64,000 bases of DNA from Nonomuraea ceibae (GTDB taxonomy: Bacteria; Actinomycetota; Actinomycetes; Streptosporangiales; Streptosporangiaceae), in assembly GCF_019396325.1 (NCBI RefSeq), contig NZ_JAHKRO010000013.1:1-64000 (forward strand), in the 5' to 3' direction. The position numbers and the translations under genes were made by a program. Below the pieces are notes generated by a model that saw nothing but the letters and a program-made list of their open reading frames with translations, did not search any database and was not told the origin of the DNA. Below, piece after piece: positions 56,821 through 64,000 of this stretch; position 1 is the first letter of the stretch, and every line of letters begins with the position of its first letter.

Positions 56821-57468
56821 GTGACACGCGTGCTGATCGTCGACGACGACCCGATGGTACGCACCGGGCTGCGTCTCATCCTGGGCGGCGAGCCCGACCT
56901 GGAGATCGTCGGCGAGGCGGGCGACGGGCGCGAGGCCGTGACCCTGGTGCGCGCCGAACGGCCCGACGTGGTGCTGATGGACATCCGCATGCCCGGCCAG
57001 GACGGTTTGGTCACCACCGAGCAGCTGGCGTCGCGGCCGGACGCGCCGCGCATCCTCGTGCTGACCGCCTTCGACGCCGACGACATGGTGCTGCGTGCGC
57101 TGCGCCTCGGCGCGGCCGGGTTCCTGCTCAAGGACACGCCGCCGGCCAAGATGGTCGAAGCCGTCCGCACGGTCGCGGCCGGCGAGCCGGTGCTGTCGCC
57201 CAGCGTCACCTACCAGGTGATCGCCGCGGCCACCGGCGGCCACACGCCCGGCCGGGACGAGGCACGGCGCGAGCTGGCCAGGCTGACCGACCGGGAGCTG
57301 GAGGTCGCGGTCGAGGTGGCCCGGGGCAGCTCCAACGCCGAGATCGGGCAGCGCCTGTCCATGAGCGTCGCGACGGTCAAGGCCAACGTCACCCGCATCT
57401 TCGCCAAGCTCGGCACCGACAACCGGGTCCAGGTCGCCATGAAGATCCGCGACGCAGGCCACCTCTGA
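56821..57468 (+). CDS. NarL/LuxR-type response regulator
   Basis: Encodes 215 residues from GTG 56821, four bases after the kinase stop. Receiver: VLIVDDDPMVRTGLRLIL, phospho-acceptor in VVLMDIRMPGQDG, and Lys in FLLKDTPPAKM. LuxR helix-turn-helix: LTDRELEVAVEVARGSSNAEIGQRLSMS and KANVTRIFAKLGTDNRVQVAM. It is probably autoregulated through the TAGACCCAGG sites upstream of the operon. Confidence 0.93.
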   Translation: MTRVLIVDDDPMVRTGLRLILGGEPDLEIVGEAGDGREAVTLVRAERPDVVLMDIRMPGQDGLVTTEQLASRPDAPRILVLTAFDADDMVLRALRLGAAGFLLKDTPPAKMVEAVRTVAAGEPVLSPSVTYQVIAAATGGHTPGRDEARRELARLTDRELEVAVEVARGSSNAEIGQRLSMSVATVKANVTRIFAKLGTDNRVQVAMKIRDAGHL

Positions 57469-57678
57469 CGCGCCCCTCGGCCCCGGCTCCACTGACGAGC
57501 CACCCCACCGGGCCACCCCACGGGGCCGACCCGGAAGAGGCCGCCCCGGAAGGGACCAACCTGGAAGGGGGCGCGCCCGCCGGGAGTCGCGCCCGCCGGG
57601 GGTTGAGCCCCGCTGGGGGTTGAGCCCAGAAGGACCGACCCGGAAAGGGGGCCCGGAAAGGGGTAGCGCCCGCCGGGG
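57469..57678. repeat. repeat-rich GC spacer between two convergent operons
   Basis: This 210-bp spacer holds no plausible gene and is made of short reiterated units: GCGCCCGCCGGG three times, GGGGGTTGAGCCC twice, and several CCGGAAGG/CGGAAAGGGG copies. Such low-complexity DNA probably arose by slippage. It could form G-rich structures and may serve as a bidirectional termination zone for the response-regulator operon and the P450 gene. No simple hairpin followed by T-run is seen. Confidence 0.55.
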
Positions 57679-58914
57679 TCACCAGGTGAGGTGGAGGGCT
57701 TCGGGGGAGCGGTGGATGAGGGTGGGCGCCATGGTGACCTCGTCACGGGCCAGCCGCAGCCCGGGGAACTCGCGCATCAGGATCTCCAGCGTGATCCGCA
57801 CCTGCTCCTTGGCGAGCTGGGAGCCGGGGCAGCCGTGCGGGCCGTGCCCGAACGACAGGCTGCGCAGCGGCGCGCGCCCGATGTCGAACACGTCGGGCCG
57901 CGTGGCGGGGTCGGCGTCGCGGCCGGCGGAGGCGTACGAGACGAAGAGCACGTCGTCCTTGCGCAGCTCGGTGCCGGCCAGCGTCACGGGCCCGGTGACC
58001 GTGCGGCGGAAGCCCTGGACGGGCGCCTCGAACCGGGCCGCCTCCTCGATGGCGACGGGCACGAGCTCGGGCCGCTCGCACAGCAGCTCCCACTGGCGGC
58101 GGTCGCGCAGCAGGTGCAGCACGACGGAACCGAGCAGCGCCGTGGTGGTGAGGTGGCCGGCGAGCAGCAGGTTCTGGAGGTTGGAGACGATCTCCTTGCG
58201 CTGGTCGAGGGTCAGGTCGCCGGTGCCGGGCGCGAGTTCCCTGACCATCTCGGTGCAGACGTCGTCACGCGGATCGCGCCGCCGGGCCCGCGCGTAGCCG
58301 TCGAGGAGCCGCTGCAGGGTCACGATCTCCTTGGCGCACTCGACCTGCCCGGCGTCGTCCAGCTCCGTGAACAGCAGCTCCTCGGCCCGCGCCGCGCCCC
58401 GGACGGCGCCCGGTGTGTCGGCCGGGTCGAGGCCGATGACGTGCCCGATGACGGAGGCGGGCAGCGGCTTGGCGTACGCCTCCATCCATTCGACCTGGCC
58501 GTCGCCGGCGAAGGAGGCGACCAGTTCCTCGGCCCGCTCGGTCACGTACGGCAGCGCGGCGGCGACGCGGGCGGGGGACAGCCCTCTGGTGAGCGGCCGA
58601 CGCAGCCGCCGGTGCGCCTCCCCGTCGGCGCCGAGCACGGCCTGCACGCCGCCGACGCCCTTGACCAGCTCCGAGAGCGCGGCCTTGCCGGGCAGGTAGT
58701 CGGGGCGCAGTGCGCCCGCCGACGAGAAGAGCTCGGGCTTGCCGAGCACTTCGCGGACGTCCTCGCGCCGGGCGACCAGCCAGGCGTTCAGCTCCGGCAC
58801 GAACGTGAGCCCGCGGTTGCGGCGGGCCTCGGCGTAGGTCGGGTACGGGTCGCGGTAGAGATCCACTCGCCCATGGTCGCGGCTGCCGCTGACCCGGACA
58901 AGTGCTGGTTTCAC
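57679..58914 (-). CDS. cytochrome P450
   Basis: The 411-residue protein has its GTG start overlapping the stop of the preceding acetyltransferase gene (GTGA). I-helix NLLLAGHLTTTALLG supplies the oxygen-activating Gly/Ala-Gly...Thr-Thr. EEAARFE is the ExxR helix, and SFGHGPHGCPGSQLAKEQ is the heme loop with the cysteine ligand. It is a soluble bacterial class I enzyme that needs ferredoxin and reductase made elsewhere. Bacterial P450s hydroxylate secondary metabolites or xenobiotics; the substrate cannot be read. Confidence 0.95.
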   Translation of the reverse strand: MKPALVRVSGSRDHGRVDLYRDPYPTYAEARRNRGLTFVPELNAWLVARREDVREVLGKPELFSSAGALRPDYLPGKAALSELVKGVGGVQAVLGADGEAHRRLRRPLTRGLSPARVAAALPYVTERAEELVASFAGDGQVEWMEAYAKPLPASVIGHVIGLDPADTPGAVRGAARAEELLFTELDDAGQVECAKEIVTLQRLLDGYARARRRDPRDDVCTEMVRELAPGTGDLTLDQRKEIVSNLQNLLLAGHLTTTALLGSVVLHLLRDRRQWELLCERPELVPVAIEEAARFEAPVQGFRRTVTGPVTLAGTELRKDDVLFVSYASAGRDADPATRPDVFDIGRAPLRSLSFGHGPHGCPGSQLAKEQVRITLEILMREFPGLRLARDEVTMAPTLIHRSPEALHLTW

Positions 58915-59384
58915 CCGGGATGTGTCAGATCCAGGACGCCGACGGTCTGGCCTCCGCTCTCCTCACCGGTGAGCTCGAACCCGAGCCTGCGGTAGAAGCC
59001 CTCGGGTCCCCCGTCCTCCGGTTCCCAGGTCACGTACATGTGGGTGCTGCCGCGCCGCCTGAGCTCGGCGGCCACCGTGGCGACGGCGAAGCTGCCGACG
59101 CCGCGCCCCTGCGCCTCGGGGACGACGTTGAGGCGCCACAGGCCGGACCGGAAGTCGACGCCCTTGCCGTCCCAGTCGATGTCGATGAAGGCCATGAGGA
59201 AGCCGACGGGCTGGTCGCCGTCGAGGATGAGGCGCGGCCAGGCGACGTCCGGCTGGACGTACGCCTCGGCCAGCGACTTGGCCACCGGCGAGACGAAGCG
59301 CTCCTGGTCGGGGCGGACCTTCACGGTCAGCGCCGTGTCGATGTTGGCGAGGGTGATACGTACGGCTCGAAGATCTTTCGTCAT
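58911..59384 (-). CDS. GNAT-family N-acetyltransferase, polyamine-acetyltransferase-like
   Basis: Encodes 157 residues from ATG 59384. The acetyl-CoA loop is NVVPEAQGRGVGSFAVATVAAEL, followed by YVTWEPEDGGPEGFYRRLGFEL. The N-terminal ITLANIDTALTVKVRPDQERFV and the following AYVQPDVAWPRLI are reminiscent of the spermine/spermidine acetyltransferases BltD/PaiA. It heads a two-gene operon with the P450 (four-base overlap). The overlap implies co-expression and may mean that the two act on one compound. Confidence 0.85.
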   Translation of the reverse strand: MTKDLRAVRITLANIDTALTVKVRPDQERFVSPVAKSLAEAYVQPDVAWPRLILDGDQPVGFLMAFIDIDWDGKGVDFRSGLWRLNVVPEAQGRGVGSFAVATVAAELRRRGSTHMYVTWEPEDGGPEGFYRRLGFELTGEESGGQTVGVLDLTHPG

Positions 59385-59420
59385 GTGCTGAACGATATGC
59401 CTGGTGGTTGGATGGGGAGC

Positions 59421-60224
59421 ATGCGCTATGGCATCGACGTCGCGATCCTCGGTGACCTCGCGGAGCCGTCGCGGCTGGTGGCCCTGGCCCGCGAGGCCGA
59501 GGCCGCCGGCTGGGACGCCGTGCTGGTGTGGGACCACCTGGCCTTCGCCTGGGGCATGCCTTCGGCCGACCCGTGGGTGGCGCTCTCGGCCGCGGCCGCG
59601 GCGACGTCCCGCGTCAGGCTGGGCACGGCGGTGACGGCCGTCGCCCGGCACCGGCCGGAGGTGCTGGCGCACACGGTGGCGACGTTCGACCGGCTGAGCG
59701 GCGGGCGGGCGATCCTGGGCGCCGGGCTGGGCGGGGTCCCCGGCGAGTTCACCGCCTTCGGCGCGCCCCGGCCCGGCGGGGCGGTGCTGGACGAGGCGCT
59801 CGACGTGATCTCCGCGCTCTGGTCCGGCGACGAGGTGCGTCACCGGGGCGCCCGCTACACGGTCGACGGCGTACGGCTGGCGCCCCTGCCGGTGCAGCGC
59901 CCCCGGGTGCCGGTGTGGATCGGCGGCACGGCGCCGGCCGCCCTGCGCCGGGCGGCCCGCTGGGACGGCTGGGTCGTGGCGGGCGACGACGAGGAGGGCC
60001 GCATGACGCTGTCCCCCGCCGAGCTGGCCGCCCAGGTCGCCGAGCTCCGCCGCCACCGCGTGGCGGACGGGCCGTTCGACGTGGCGCTCATCGGCGTCAG
60101 CGAGCCGGGCGCCTCGGTGACGCCCTACGCCGACGCGGGCGCGACCTGGTGGCTGGAGCACCTGCACGGCCGCCGCGGCGACTTCGACCAGCTCATGCGG
60201 CGCGTCCGCTCGGGTCCGCCGTAG
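59421..60224 (+). CDS. luciferase-like (LLM) F420-dependent oxidoreductase
   Basis: Encodes about 267 residues from ATG 59421; ATG 59412 and 59397 are in-frame alternatives, and none has an ideal ribosome binding site. Family marks: MRYGIDVAILGDLAEPSRLVALAREAEAAGWDAVLVWDHL at the start, VRLGTAVTAVARHRPEVLAHTVATFDRLSGGRAILGAGLGG in the middle, and RPRVPVWIGGTAPAALRRAARWDGWV, typical of F420-using LLM proteins. It is divergent from the acetyltransferase-P450 operon, so it could belong to the same small pathway. Its final 32 bases overlap the convergent CPBP gene. Confidence 0.85.
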   Translation: MRYGIDVAILGDLAEPSRLVALAREAEAAGWDAVLVWDHLAFAWGMPSADPWVALSAAAAATSRVRLGTAVTAVARHRPEVLAHTVATFDRLSGGRAILGAGLGGVPGEFTAFGAPRPGGAVLDEALDVISALWSGDEVRHRGARYTVDGVRLAPLPVQRPRVPVWIGGTAPAALRRAARWDGWVVAGDDEEGRMTLSPAELAAQVAELRRHRVADGPFDVALIGVSEPGASVTPYADAGATWWLEHLHGRRGDFDQLMRRVRSGPP

Positions 60225-61128
60225 CCGGCTCCTCGGGGCTGTAGCCGAGCCGGCCCCGCGTGGCGGCCAGGACGACGAGGGCCGCCGTGGTGCCCGCGAG
60301 GAGGGTGACGCGCGACGCCTGCTCGGGCGAGGCGATCGACGGGAACAGCTCCGCGTAGGCCATCGACATGAAGTTGTTGACGCCCACGTGCAGCAGCATG
60401 ACCAGCGGCAGGCTCTGGCCGGTGCGGTTGAACACCCAGGTGACGACCACGCTGAACACGCAGCAGAAGGCGAAGAACTCGCCGATCCGCATCCAGGTGA
60501 CGTCCGGCCAGCCGCCCCACTCGCTCAGGTACAGCGGCAGGTGCCAGAGGCCCCAGAGCGGCCCGAGGACGAGGGTGCCGACCAGTGGCCCGAACCTGCG
60601 CTGCATGCGCGCCAGGGCGAAGTCCCGCCAGCCGGGCTCCTCGGCCAGCCCGGTGGTGACTATCTGGAGCAGCAGGCCCGGGACGTACGCCACGAGCAGG
60701 GCGACGGGCGGCATGCGGACGGGTTCCTCGGACAGGGCGGCGCCGGTCAGCACGAGCACGGCGGGCACGCCGACGGCGGTGCCGGCGTACCAGACCCAGC
60801 TCACCCGCCACTTCGTCATCCGCCCGAGCCAGCGCCGGACGCCTTCCCTGCCGTCGGCGATCCTGGTGACCAGGTACGCGGCGAAGATCGGGCCGAGGTA
60901 GGCGCCGGGGAGCACGCCCGTGAACTGCGTGGTGCCGAGCACCGAGGGGAACGTGAAGTCGAGCACTCCCAGCCCGGTCGCCGAAAGCACGTAGGGCGTC
61001 CAGGCGATCCAGCTCATCAGGTTGGCCAGGACGAAGAAGCTGACGAGCGGACGGCGGCGGATGAATCCCCGCAATCCGGTCTGCTGGTCGGGACTCTCTT
61101 CGACAGCCGGCCGGCTGTTGACTGCCAT
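60193..61128 (-). CDS. CPBP-family intramembrane metalloprotease
   Basis: Encodes 311 residues from ATG 61128 with GGAGA upstream. About eight membrane helices. The Abi/CPBP motifs are present: GLAEEPGWRDFALARMQ (the EExxxR site), LWGLWHLPLYL (FxxxH type) and LLHVGVNNFMS (HxxxN/D type). Members include CAAX proteases and bacteriocin-immunity proteins. The N-terminus is polar and presumably cytoplasmic. No peptide substrate gene is seen next to it. Confidence 0.88.
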   Translation of the reverse strand: MAVNSRPAVEESPDQQTGLRGFIRRRPLVSFFVLANLMSWIAWTPYVLSATGLGVLDFTFPSVLGTTQFTGVLPGAYLGPIFAAYLVTRIADGREGVRRWLGRMTKWRVSWVWYAGTAVGVPAVLVLTGAALSEEPVRMPPVALLVAYVPGLLLQIVTTGLAEEPGWRDFALARMQRRFGPLVGTLVLGPLWGLWHLPLYLSEWGGWPDVTWMRIGEFFAFCCVFSVVVTWVFNRTGQSLPLVMLLHVGVNNFMSMAYAELFPSIASPEQASRVTLLAGTTAALVVLAATRGRLGYSPEEPATADPSGRAA

Positions 61129-61224
61129 GTCATTCTCCGTGGAACGCTCGTAAGAGGACACGGTTCAGGACATCAGCCGGAACCCCGTCCGGTCTCTCCC
61201 GCGTGCACCCCAGCGGAGGTACAG

Positions 61225-62391
61225 CTAGGGGTATGCGCGGCGGGGCCGGACGGCCGCCAGCACCCCCGCCATGAGCAGCGCGACCACCCCGCCGCAGACC
61301 ATGACGGTGGAGACGGAGGAGGCGTCGACGACCCGGCCGCCCAGGAACGCGCCGAGGGCGAAGGTCGCCTGGAAGGAGGCGGTGAAGACGACGGTGGCGG
61401 CTTCGGGCGCGTGCGGCGCGGCGGCGAGGAACGACGCCTGCGAGCAGACGGGCACGCCCCCGTACGCGAGCCCCCAGACGACGAGCAGCCCCACGGCGGC
61501 GACGGCGCCGCCTCCGGCCACGGGCAGCAGCAGGGTGGCGAGCGCGATCAGCCCGCCGCAGGTCACGAACGCGACCCGCCATCGGGCGGCCCGGCCCGCG
61601 AGGAAGTTCCCGGCGATCCCCGCGACGCCGTACGCGAGGAGCACGGCGCTGACGGCGGCCGGTCCCAGCCCCGTGACGTCCTCCAGGAAGGGCGTGACGT
61701 ACGTGTACGTACCGAAATGGGCGAGGACGATGAGGAACGTCGCCACCAGCGCGATCGCGGCAGCCCGGGTGCGCAGCAGGTCCAGCAGGGCGCGCAGGCT
61801 GGTGACCTGATCGGCGGGCAGCGGCGGCAGCAGCACGACCAGTCCGCCCAGCACCGCGAGCGCGAGCACGGCCAGCACGACGAAGGCGGTCCGCCACCCG
61901 GCGAGGTCCCCGATGAACGTCCCTGCCGGGACGCCGAGCACCGACCCCAGCGGCACGGCGGAGAAGATCACGGCGGTGGCGGCGCCGACGGCGTGCGGCG
62001 GCACCAGCCGCCCAGCCAGCCCCGCCCCGATGGACCAGAAGCCGCCGATCGTGACGCCGACGAGCACCCTGGACACCAGCATGATCTCGTACGAGGTCGC
62101 CGCCGCGGCCAGCACGTCGGCCACGGCGAGCAGCGCCATGAGCGCGCACAGCATCGCGCGCCGGTCGAGCCGGGCGGTGGTCAGCGTGACGACAGGCGCG
62201 GCGACCGCGGCGACGACGCCGGGCAGGGCCATCGTCAGCCCCGCGACGCCGTCGGAGACGCCGAAGTCGGCCCCGATGGCGCTCAGCAGCCCGATCGGCA
62301 GGATCTCGCTGGTGACGATGGCGAAGATGCCCAGCATGATCGTGACGACCGCGAGCCGGCTGACCAGTGGGGTGCGGGTGATGGTTGACAC
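61225..62391 (-). CDS. MFS transporter, DHA1-type
   Basis: Encodes 388 residues from GTG 62391, twelve predicted membrane helices. The N-terminal half carries TSEILPIGLLSAIGADFGVSDGVAGL, RLDRRAMLCALMALLAVAD and a GGFWSIGAGLAGRLVPP motif; the second half VFTASFQATFALGAFLGG. This is the AraJ/YdhP/NepI-like drug or sugar exporter pattern. Direction of transport and substrate are unknown. It is separated from the CPBP gene by about 96 bases. Confidence 0.9.
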   Translation of the reverse strand: MSTITRTPLVSRLAVVTIMLGIFAIVTSEILPIGLLSAIGADFGVSDGVAGLTMALPGVVAAVAAPVVTLTTARLDRRAMLCALMALLAVADVLAAAATSYEIMLVSRVLVGVTIGGFWSIGAGLAGRLVPPHAVGAATAVIFSAVPLGSVLGVPAGTFIGDLAGWRTAFVVLAVLALAVLGGLVVLLPPLPADQVTSLRALLDLLRTRAAAIALVATFLIVLAHFGTYTYVTPFLEDVTGLGPAAVSAVLLAYGVAGIAGNFLAGRAARWRVAFVTCGGLIALATLLLPVAGGGAVAAVGLLVVWGLAYGGVPVCSQASFLAAAPHAPEAATVVFTASFQATFALGAFLGGRVVDASSVSTVMVCGGVVALLMAGVLAAVRPRRAYP

Positions 62392-62538
62392 GGCGTACAG
62401 CCAAACAGGCGAGAACCCCTGCGTACCGGCGCCTTTCGGACGCGACCAGTCGTCAGACGGTCTCCATCAAGGGACTGGAGGAGGTCAAACGCACCTTCGA
62501 CGGAGCTGACGACGACGCATAACCTCTGAACAGGTTCG
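62392..62538. other. intergenic stretch with a possible gene remnant
   Basis: No intact gene. On the + strand a frame ending at TAA 62520-62522 reads SIKGLEEVKRTFDGADDDA, which has the look of a natural protein C-terminus, but its upstream part is antisense to the MFS gene and has no start codon. It may be the end of a gene truncated by rearrangement, or chance. Confidence 0.25.
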
Positions 62539-62569
62539 GAGGCGCCCGGCGAGAACCGCCGGGCGCCTC
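62539..62569. terminator. 13-bp perfect hairpin, terminator for the hydrolase gene
   Basis: GAGGCGCCCGGCG (62539-62551), loop AGAAC, CGCCGGGCGCCTC (62557-62569). The stem begins at the stop codon of the hydrolase gene. Long GC hairpins without a T-run are the common actinobacterial terminator. Symmetry allows action on transcripts from either side. Confidence 0.75.
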
Positions 62570-63518
62570 ACCCGTTCAGGCCGGCCTGCTTCTCCAGCCA
62601 TTCCAGAATCGCCCGGGTCGTTTCTTCCGGCTTCTCTTGCTGGATCCAATGGCCGCAGTCCAGGTTGACCACTTCCACGTCGGGCACGAACTCCGCCAGC
62701 TTGTCGGATTTCGGGACCACATCCCGGTCGCCGTAGATCATGAGGGCGGGCTGCCGGATGATCGGCTCCACGTCCGCCAGCAGGTGCCAGTTACGATCAG
62801 CATTCCGGTACCAGTTGATCCCGCCCGTGAACCCTGACGTCTCGAAGGCGGAGACGAACACGGCCAGCTCCCTCTCACTCATCAAGGGCTCACCACGTGG
62901 CGTTTCCTCTCGTGCGAGATTGATCAACGCCATGCCCGGCTGCGGCTCCCTGGGAGGCTCGTTCTTGCGGTACATGTTGCGGAGGAACCGGTGGACATTC
63001 TCGTCGAACACGGCGTCCGCGACGCCGGGATGCCGATTGAAGTGGACGTAGTAGAAGTCGCTGCCGAGCGCGTCCTCGATGAACTCGACCCAGGGCTTCT
63101 CTCCACGGTCGAGGTAGGGCACGCTCAGGTTGATCACCTTGCTCACCCGGTCCGGATGCAACAAGGTCAGCCCCCAGACGACGATCGCCCCCCAGTCATG
63201 GCCGACGAAAGTCGCGTCTTCGTATCCGTAGTGATCGAGCAGTGCGACCAGGTCACCCGACAGGTGCTCGATGTCATAGTCCGTTACTTCGGCCGGGCGG
63301 GACGAGTTGCCGTAACCGCGCTGGTTCGGAACGATGACGTGGTAGCCCGCTGCGACAAGGGCGGGCATCTGATAGCGCCAGGAAAAGGCGTGCTCCGGCC
63401 AGCCGTGGCAGAGCACGATGGGCTTTCCCGCGTTCTGCTGTCCCGCTTCGAAGACTTCGAGCTGTACGTCGTTGACGGAAACCATGATGGGTTCGGGGAA
63501 ATCGGCAGGGTCGAACAT
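62568..63518 (-). CDS. alpha/beta hydrolase, epoxide hydrolase-like
   Basis: The 316-residue protein starts at ATG 63518 behind GAGAGGAAAAG. Motifs: HGWPE (residues 38-42, oxyanion hole), GHDWG with nucleophile Asp108, lid Tyr in INWYRN, acid in YGDRD (about 264-266) and catalytic His290 in DCGHWIQQ. This combination indicates an epoxide hydrolase. Codon use is less GC-rich than in neighbouring genes (more A/T in third positions), which suggests recent acquisition. It is divergent from a WYL-type regulator with a perfect dyad between. Confidence 0.9.
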   Translation of the reverse strand: MFDPADFPEPIMVSVNDVQLEVFEAGQQNAGKPIVLCHGWPEHAFSWRYQMPALVAAGYHVIVPNQRGYGNSSRPAEVTDYDIEHLSGDLVALLDHYGYEDATFVGHDWGAIVVWGLTLLHPDRVSKVINLSVPYLDRGEKPWVEFIEDALGSDFYYVHFNRHPGVADAVFDENVHRFLRNMYRKNEPPREPQPGMALINLAREETPRGEPLMSERELAVFVSAFETSGFTGGINWYRNADRNWHLLADVEPIIRQPALMIYGDRDVVPKSDKLAEFVPDVEVVNLDCGHWIQQEKPEETTRAILEWLEKQAGLNG

Positions 63519-63597
63519 TTCTTTTCCTCTCGTCTCTTCGAGTGATCAGACGTCGTAGTGGGACTCTCGGTGAGGCCACGTCCCCATCTTGCGAGCG

Positions 63598-63622
63598 AAA
63601 CCGGTCACCTCATGACCGGTTT
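63598..63622. promoter_or_regulatory. perfect 10-bp inverted repeat, operator between hydrolase and regulator
   Basis: AAACCGGTCA-CCTCA-TGACCGGTTT is a perfect 10-bp dyad with a 5-bp centre, about 20 bases before the regulator start and 80 bases before the hydrolase start. It is the most likely site for the divergently encoded WYL-type regulator, controlling itself and the hydrolase. Confidence 0.75.
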
Positions 63623-63642
63623 CCTGTGAAAGTGTCGTCGGC

Positions 63643-64000
63643 GTGCGAACTGACCGGCTGGTGGCCATCCTCCTCTTGCTGCAACGACGCGAGCAGGTGA
63701 CGGCGGCAGAGGTCGCCCGAGAGTTGGAGGTCTCCGAACGCACCGCCCGCCGCGACCTCGACGCCCTGGCCATGGCCGGGGTACCCGTTTACTCCACGCA
63801 GGGCCGAGGCGGCGGCTGGCGTCTCGTGGGCGGCGCCCGTACCGACCTGTCCGGGTTGACCGAGAGTGAGGCCCGCGCCCTGTTCCTGGTCGCCGGGCCG
63901 GCCGCCGCGACGACGCCGGCCGTGAAAGCGGCTCTGCGCAAGCTCGTCCGTGCCCTGCCGGAGCCGTTCCGGGTGCAGGCCGAGACGGCGGCGACCTCCT
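63643..64000 (+). CDS. YafY-type HTH/WYL-domain regulator, N-terminal part, cut by window end
   Basis: About 119 codons from GTG 63643 to the end of the window. The DeoR/HTH_11 helix-turn-helix is clear: RLVAILLLLQRREQVTAAEVARELEVSERTARRDLDAL, then MAGVPVYSTQGRGGGWRLV. The sequence then enters the middle domain that precedes WYL (TESEARALFLVAGP, KAALRKLVRALPEPF). WYL regulators bind nucleic-acid or small-molecule ligands. It is divergent from the epoxide-hydrolase-like gene, which is probably its target. Confidence 0.85.
   Translation, partial: MRTDRLVAILLLLQRREQVTAAEVARELEVSERTARRDLDALAMAGVPVYSTQGRGGGWRLVGGARTDLSGLTESEARALFLVAGPAAATTPAVKAALRKLVRALPEPFRVQAETAATS

Noticed and set aside
60388..62388. 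2-kb + strand frame opposite the CPBP and MFS genes
   Set aside because: Composition typical of antisense frames (Gly/Arg/Gln/His-rich) and no domain; both opposite genes are well supported.
1..64000. CRISPR array, intact transposase or phage genes
   Set aside because: No regularly spaced repeats, DDE/tyrosine recombinase or phage structural gene was seen.

Overview
The window is a very GC-rich (about 70% G+C) actinobacterial chromosome segment. It carries mycothiol-linked families (a PIG-L deacetylase and a DinB/DUF664 protein), two F420-type luciferase-like oxidoreductases, a SARP regulator, Tat-exported enzymes, many GTG starts and 4-nt ATGA/GTGA stop/start overlaps. Together these suggest a filamentous actinomycete, perhaps of the Streptosporangiales; that placement is an inference. 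No tRNA, rRNA, CRISPR array or intact insertion sequence was found.

Layout. 1-1.0 kb: the end of an aldo/keto reductase and a decayed DUF2637 membrane gene. 1.0-6.3 kb: a VOC protein, an ECF sigma factor with its membrane partner, and a large secreted subtilase. 6.3-15.9 kb: a metal island with a heterodimeric exporter-fold ABC pair facing a FecBCDE-type uptake operon across two Zur-like boxes, followed by an ArsR/SmtB repressor and a divergent P1B-4 metal ATPase. 15.9-25.7 kb: an M48 membrane protease with an unknown partner, a sulfotransferase, an NAD(P)H oxidoreductase, a deaminase/luciferase-like operon with an Lrp regulator, MarR, a histidine kinase, and PadR plus an SGNH hydrolase.

25.7-33.5 kb holds the most unusual locus. 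A SARP regulator faces an 18-codon gene with an excellent ribosome binding site. A strong hairpin, a ThiF/E1-like enzyme and an M50 membrane metalloprotease follow. Both enzymes appear to begin with PqqD-like (RRE) domains. Three heptamers at exact 11-bp spacing lie between the SARP and the small gene. I read this as a compact, SARP-controlled ribosomal-peptide (RiPP) cluster without YcaO, radical SAM or lanthipeptide enzymes. A membrane M28 peptidase lies convergent to it.

33.5-44.6 kb: PIG-L deacetylase, PL8 polysaccharide lyase, PAP2 phosphatase, DUF6194, a double-HTH MerR regulator, an MSMEG_6728-like protein, a multicopper oxidase with a membrane partner, a NarL-type two-component system, an LCP cell-wall ligase and a small secreted protein. 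44.7-57.5 kb: three more two-component systems, a beta-lactamase-fold hydrolase, TerC, a beta-propeller protein, a MarR pair, a DinB protein, a thioesterase and a TetR/NmrA pair. 57.5-64 kb: a GNAT-P450 operon, a luciferase-like oxidoreductase, a CPBP protease, an MFS transporter, and an epoxide-hydrolase-like enzyme with a divergent WYL-type regulator cut by the window end.

Regulatory DNA is unusually readable here. Most divergent regulator/target pairs have a recognisable inverted or 11-bp-periodic direct repeat between them, and these are listed as separate features.
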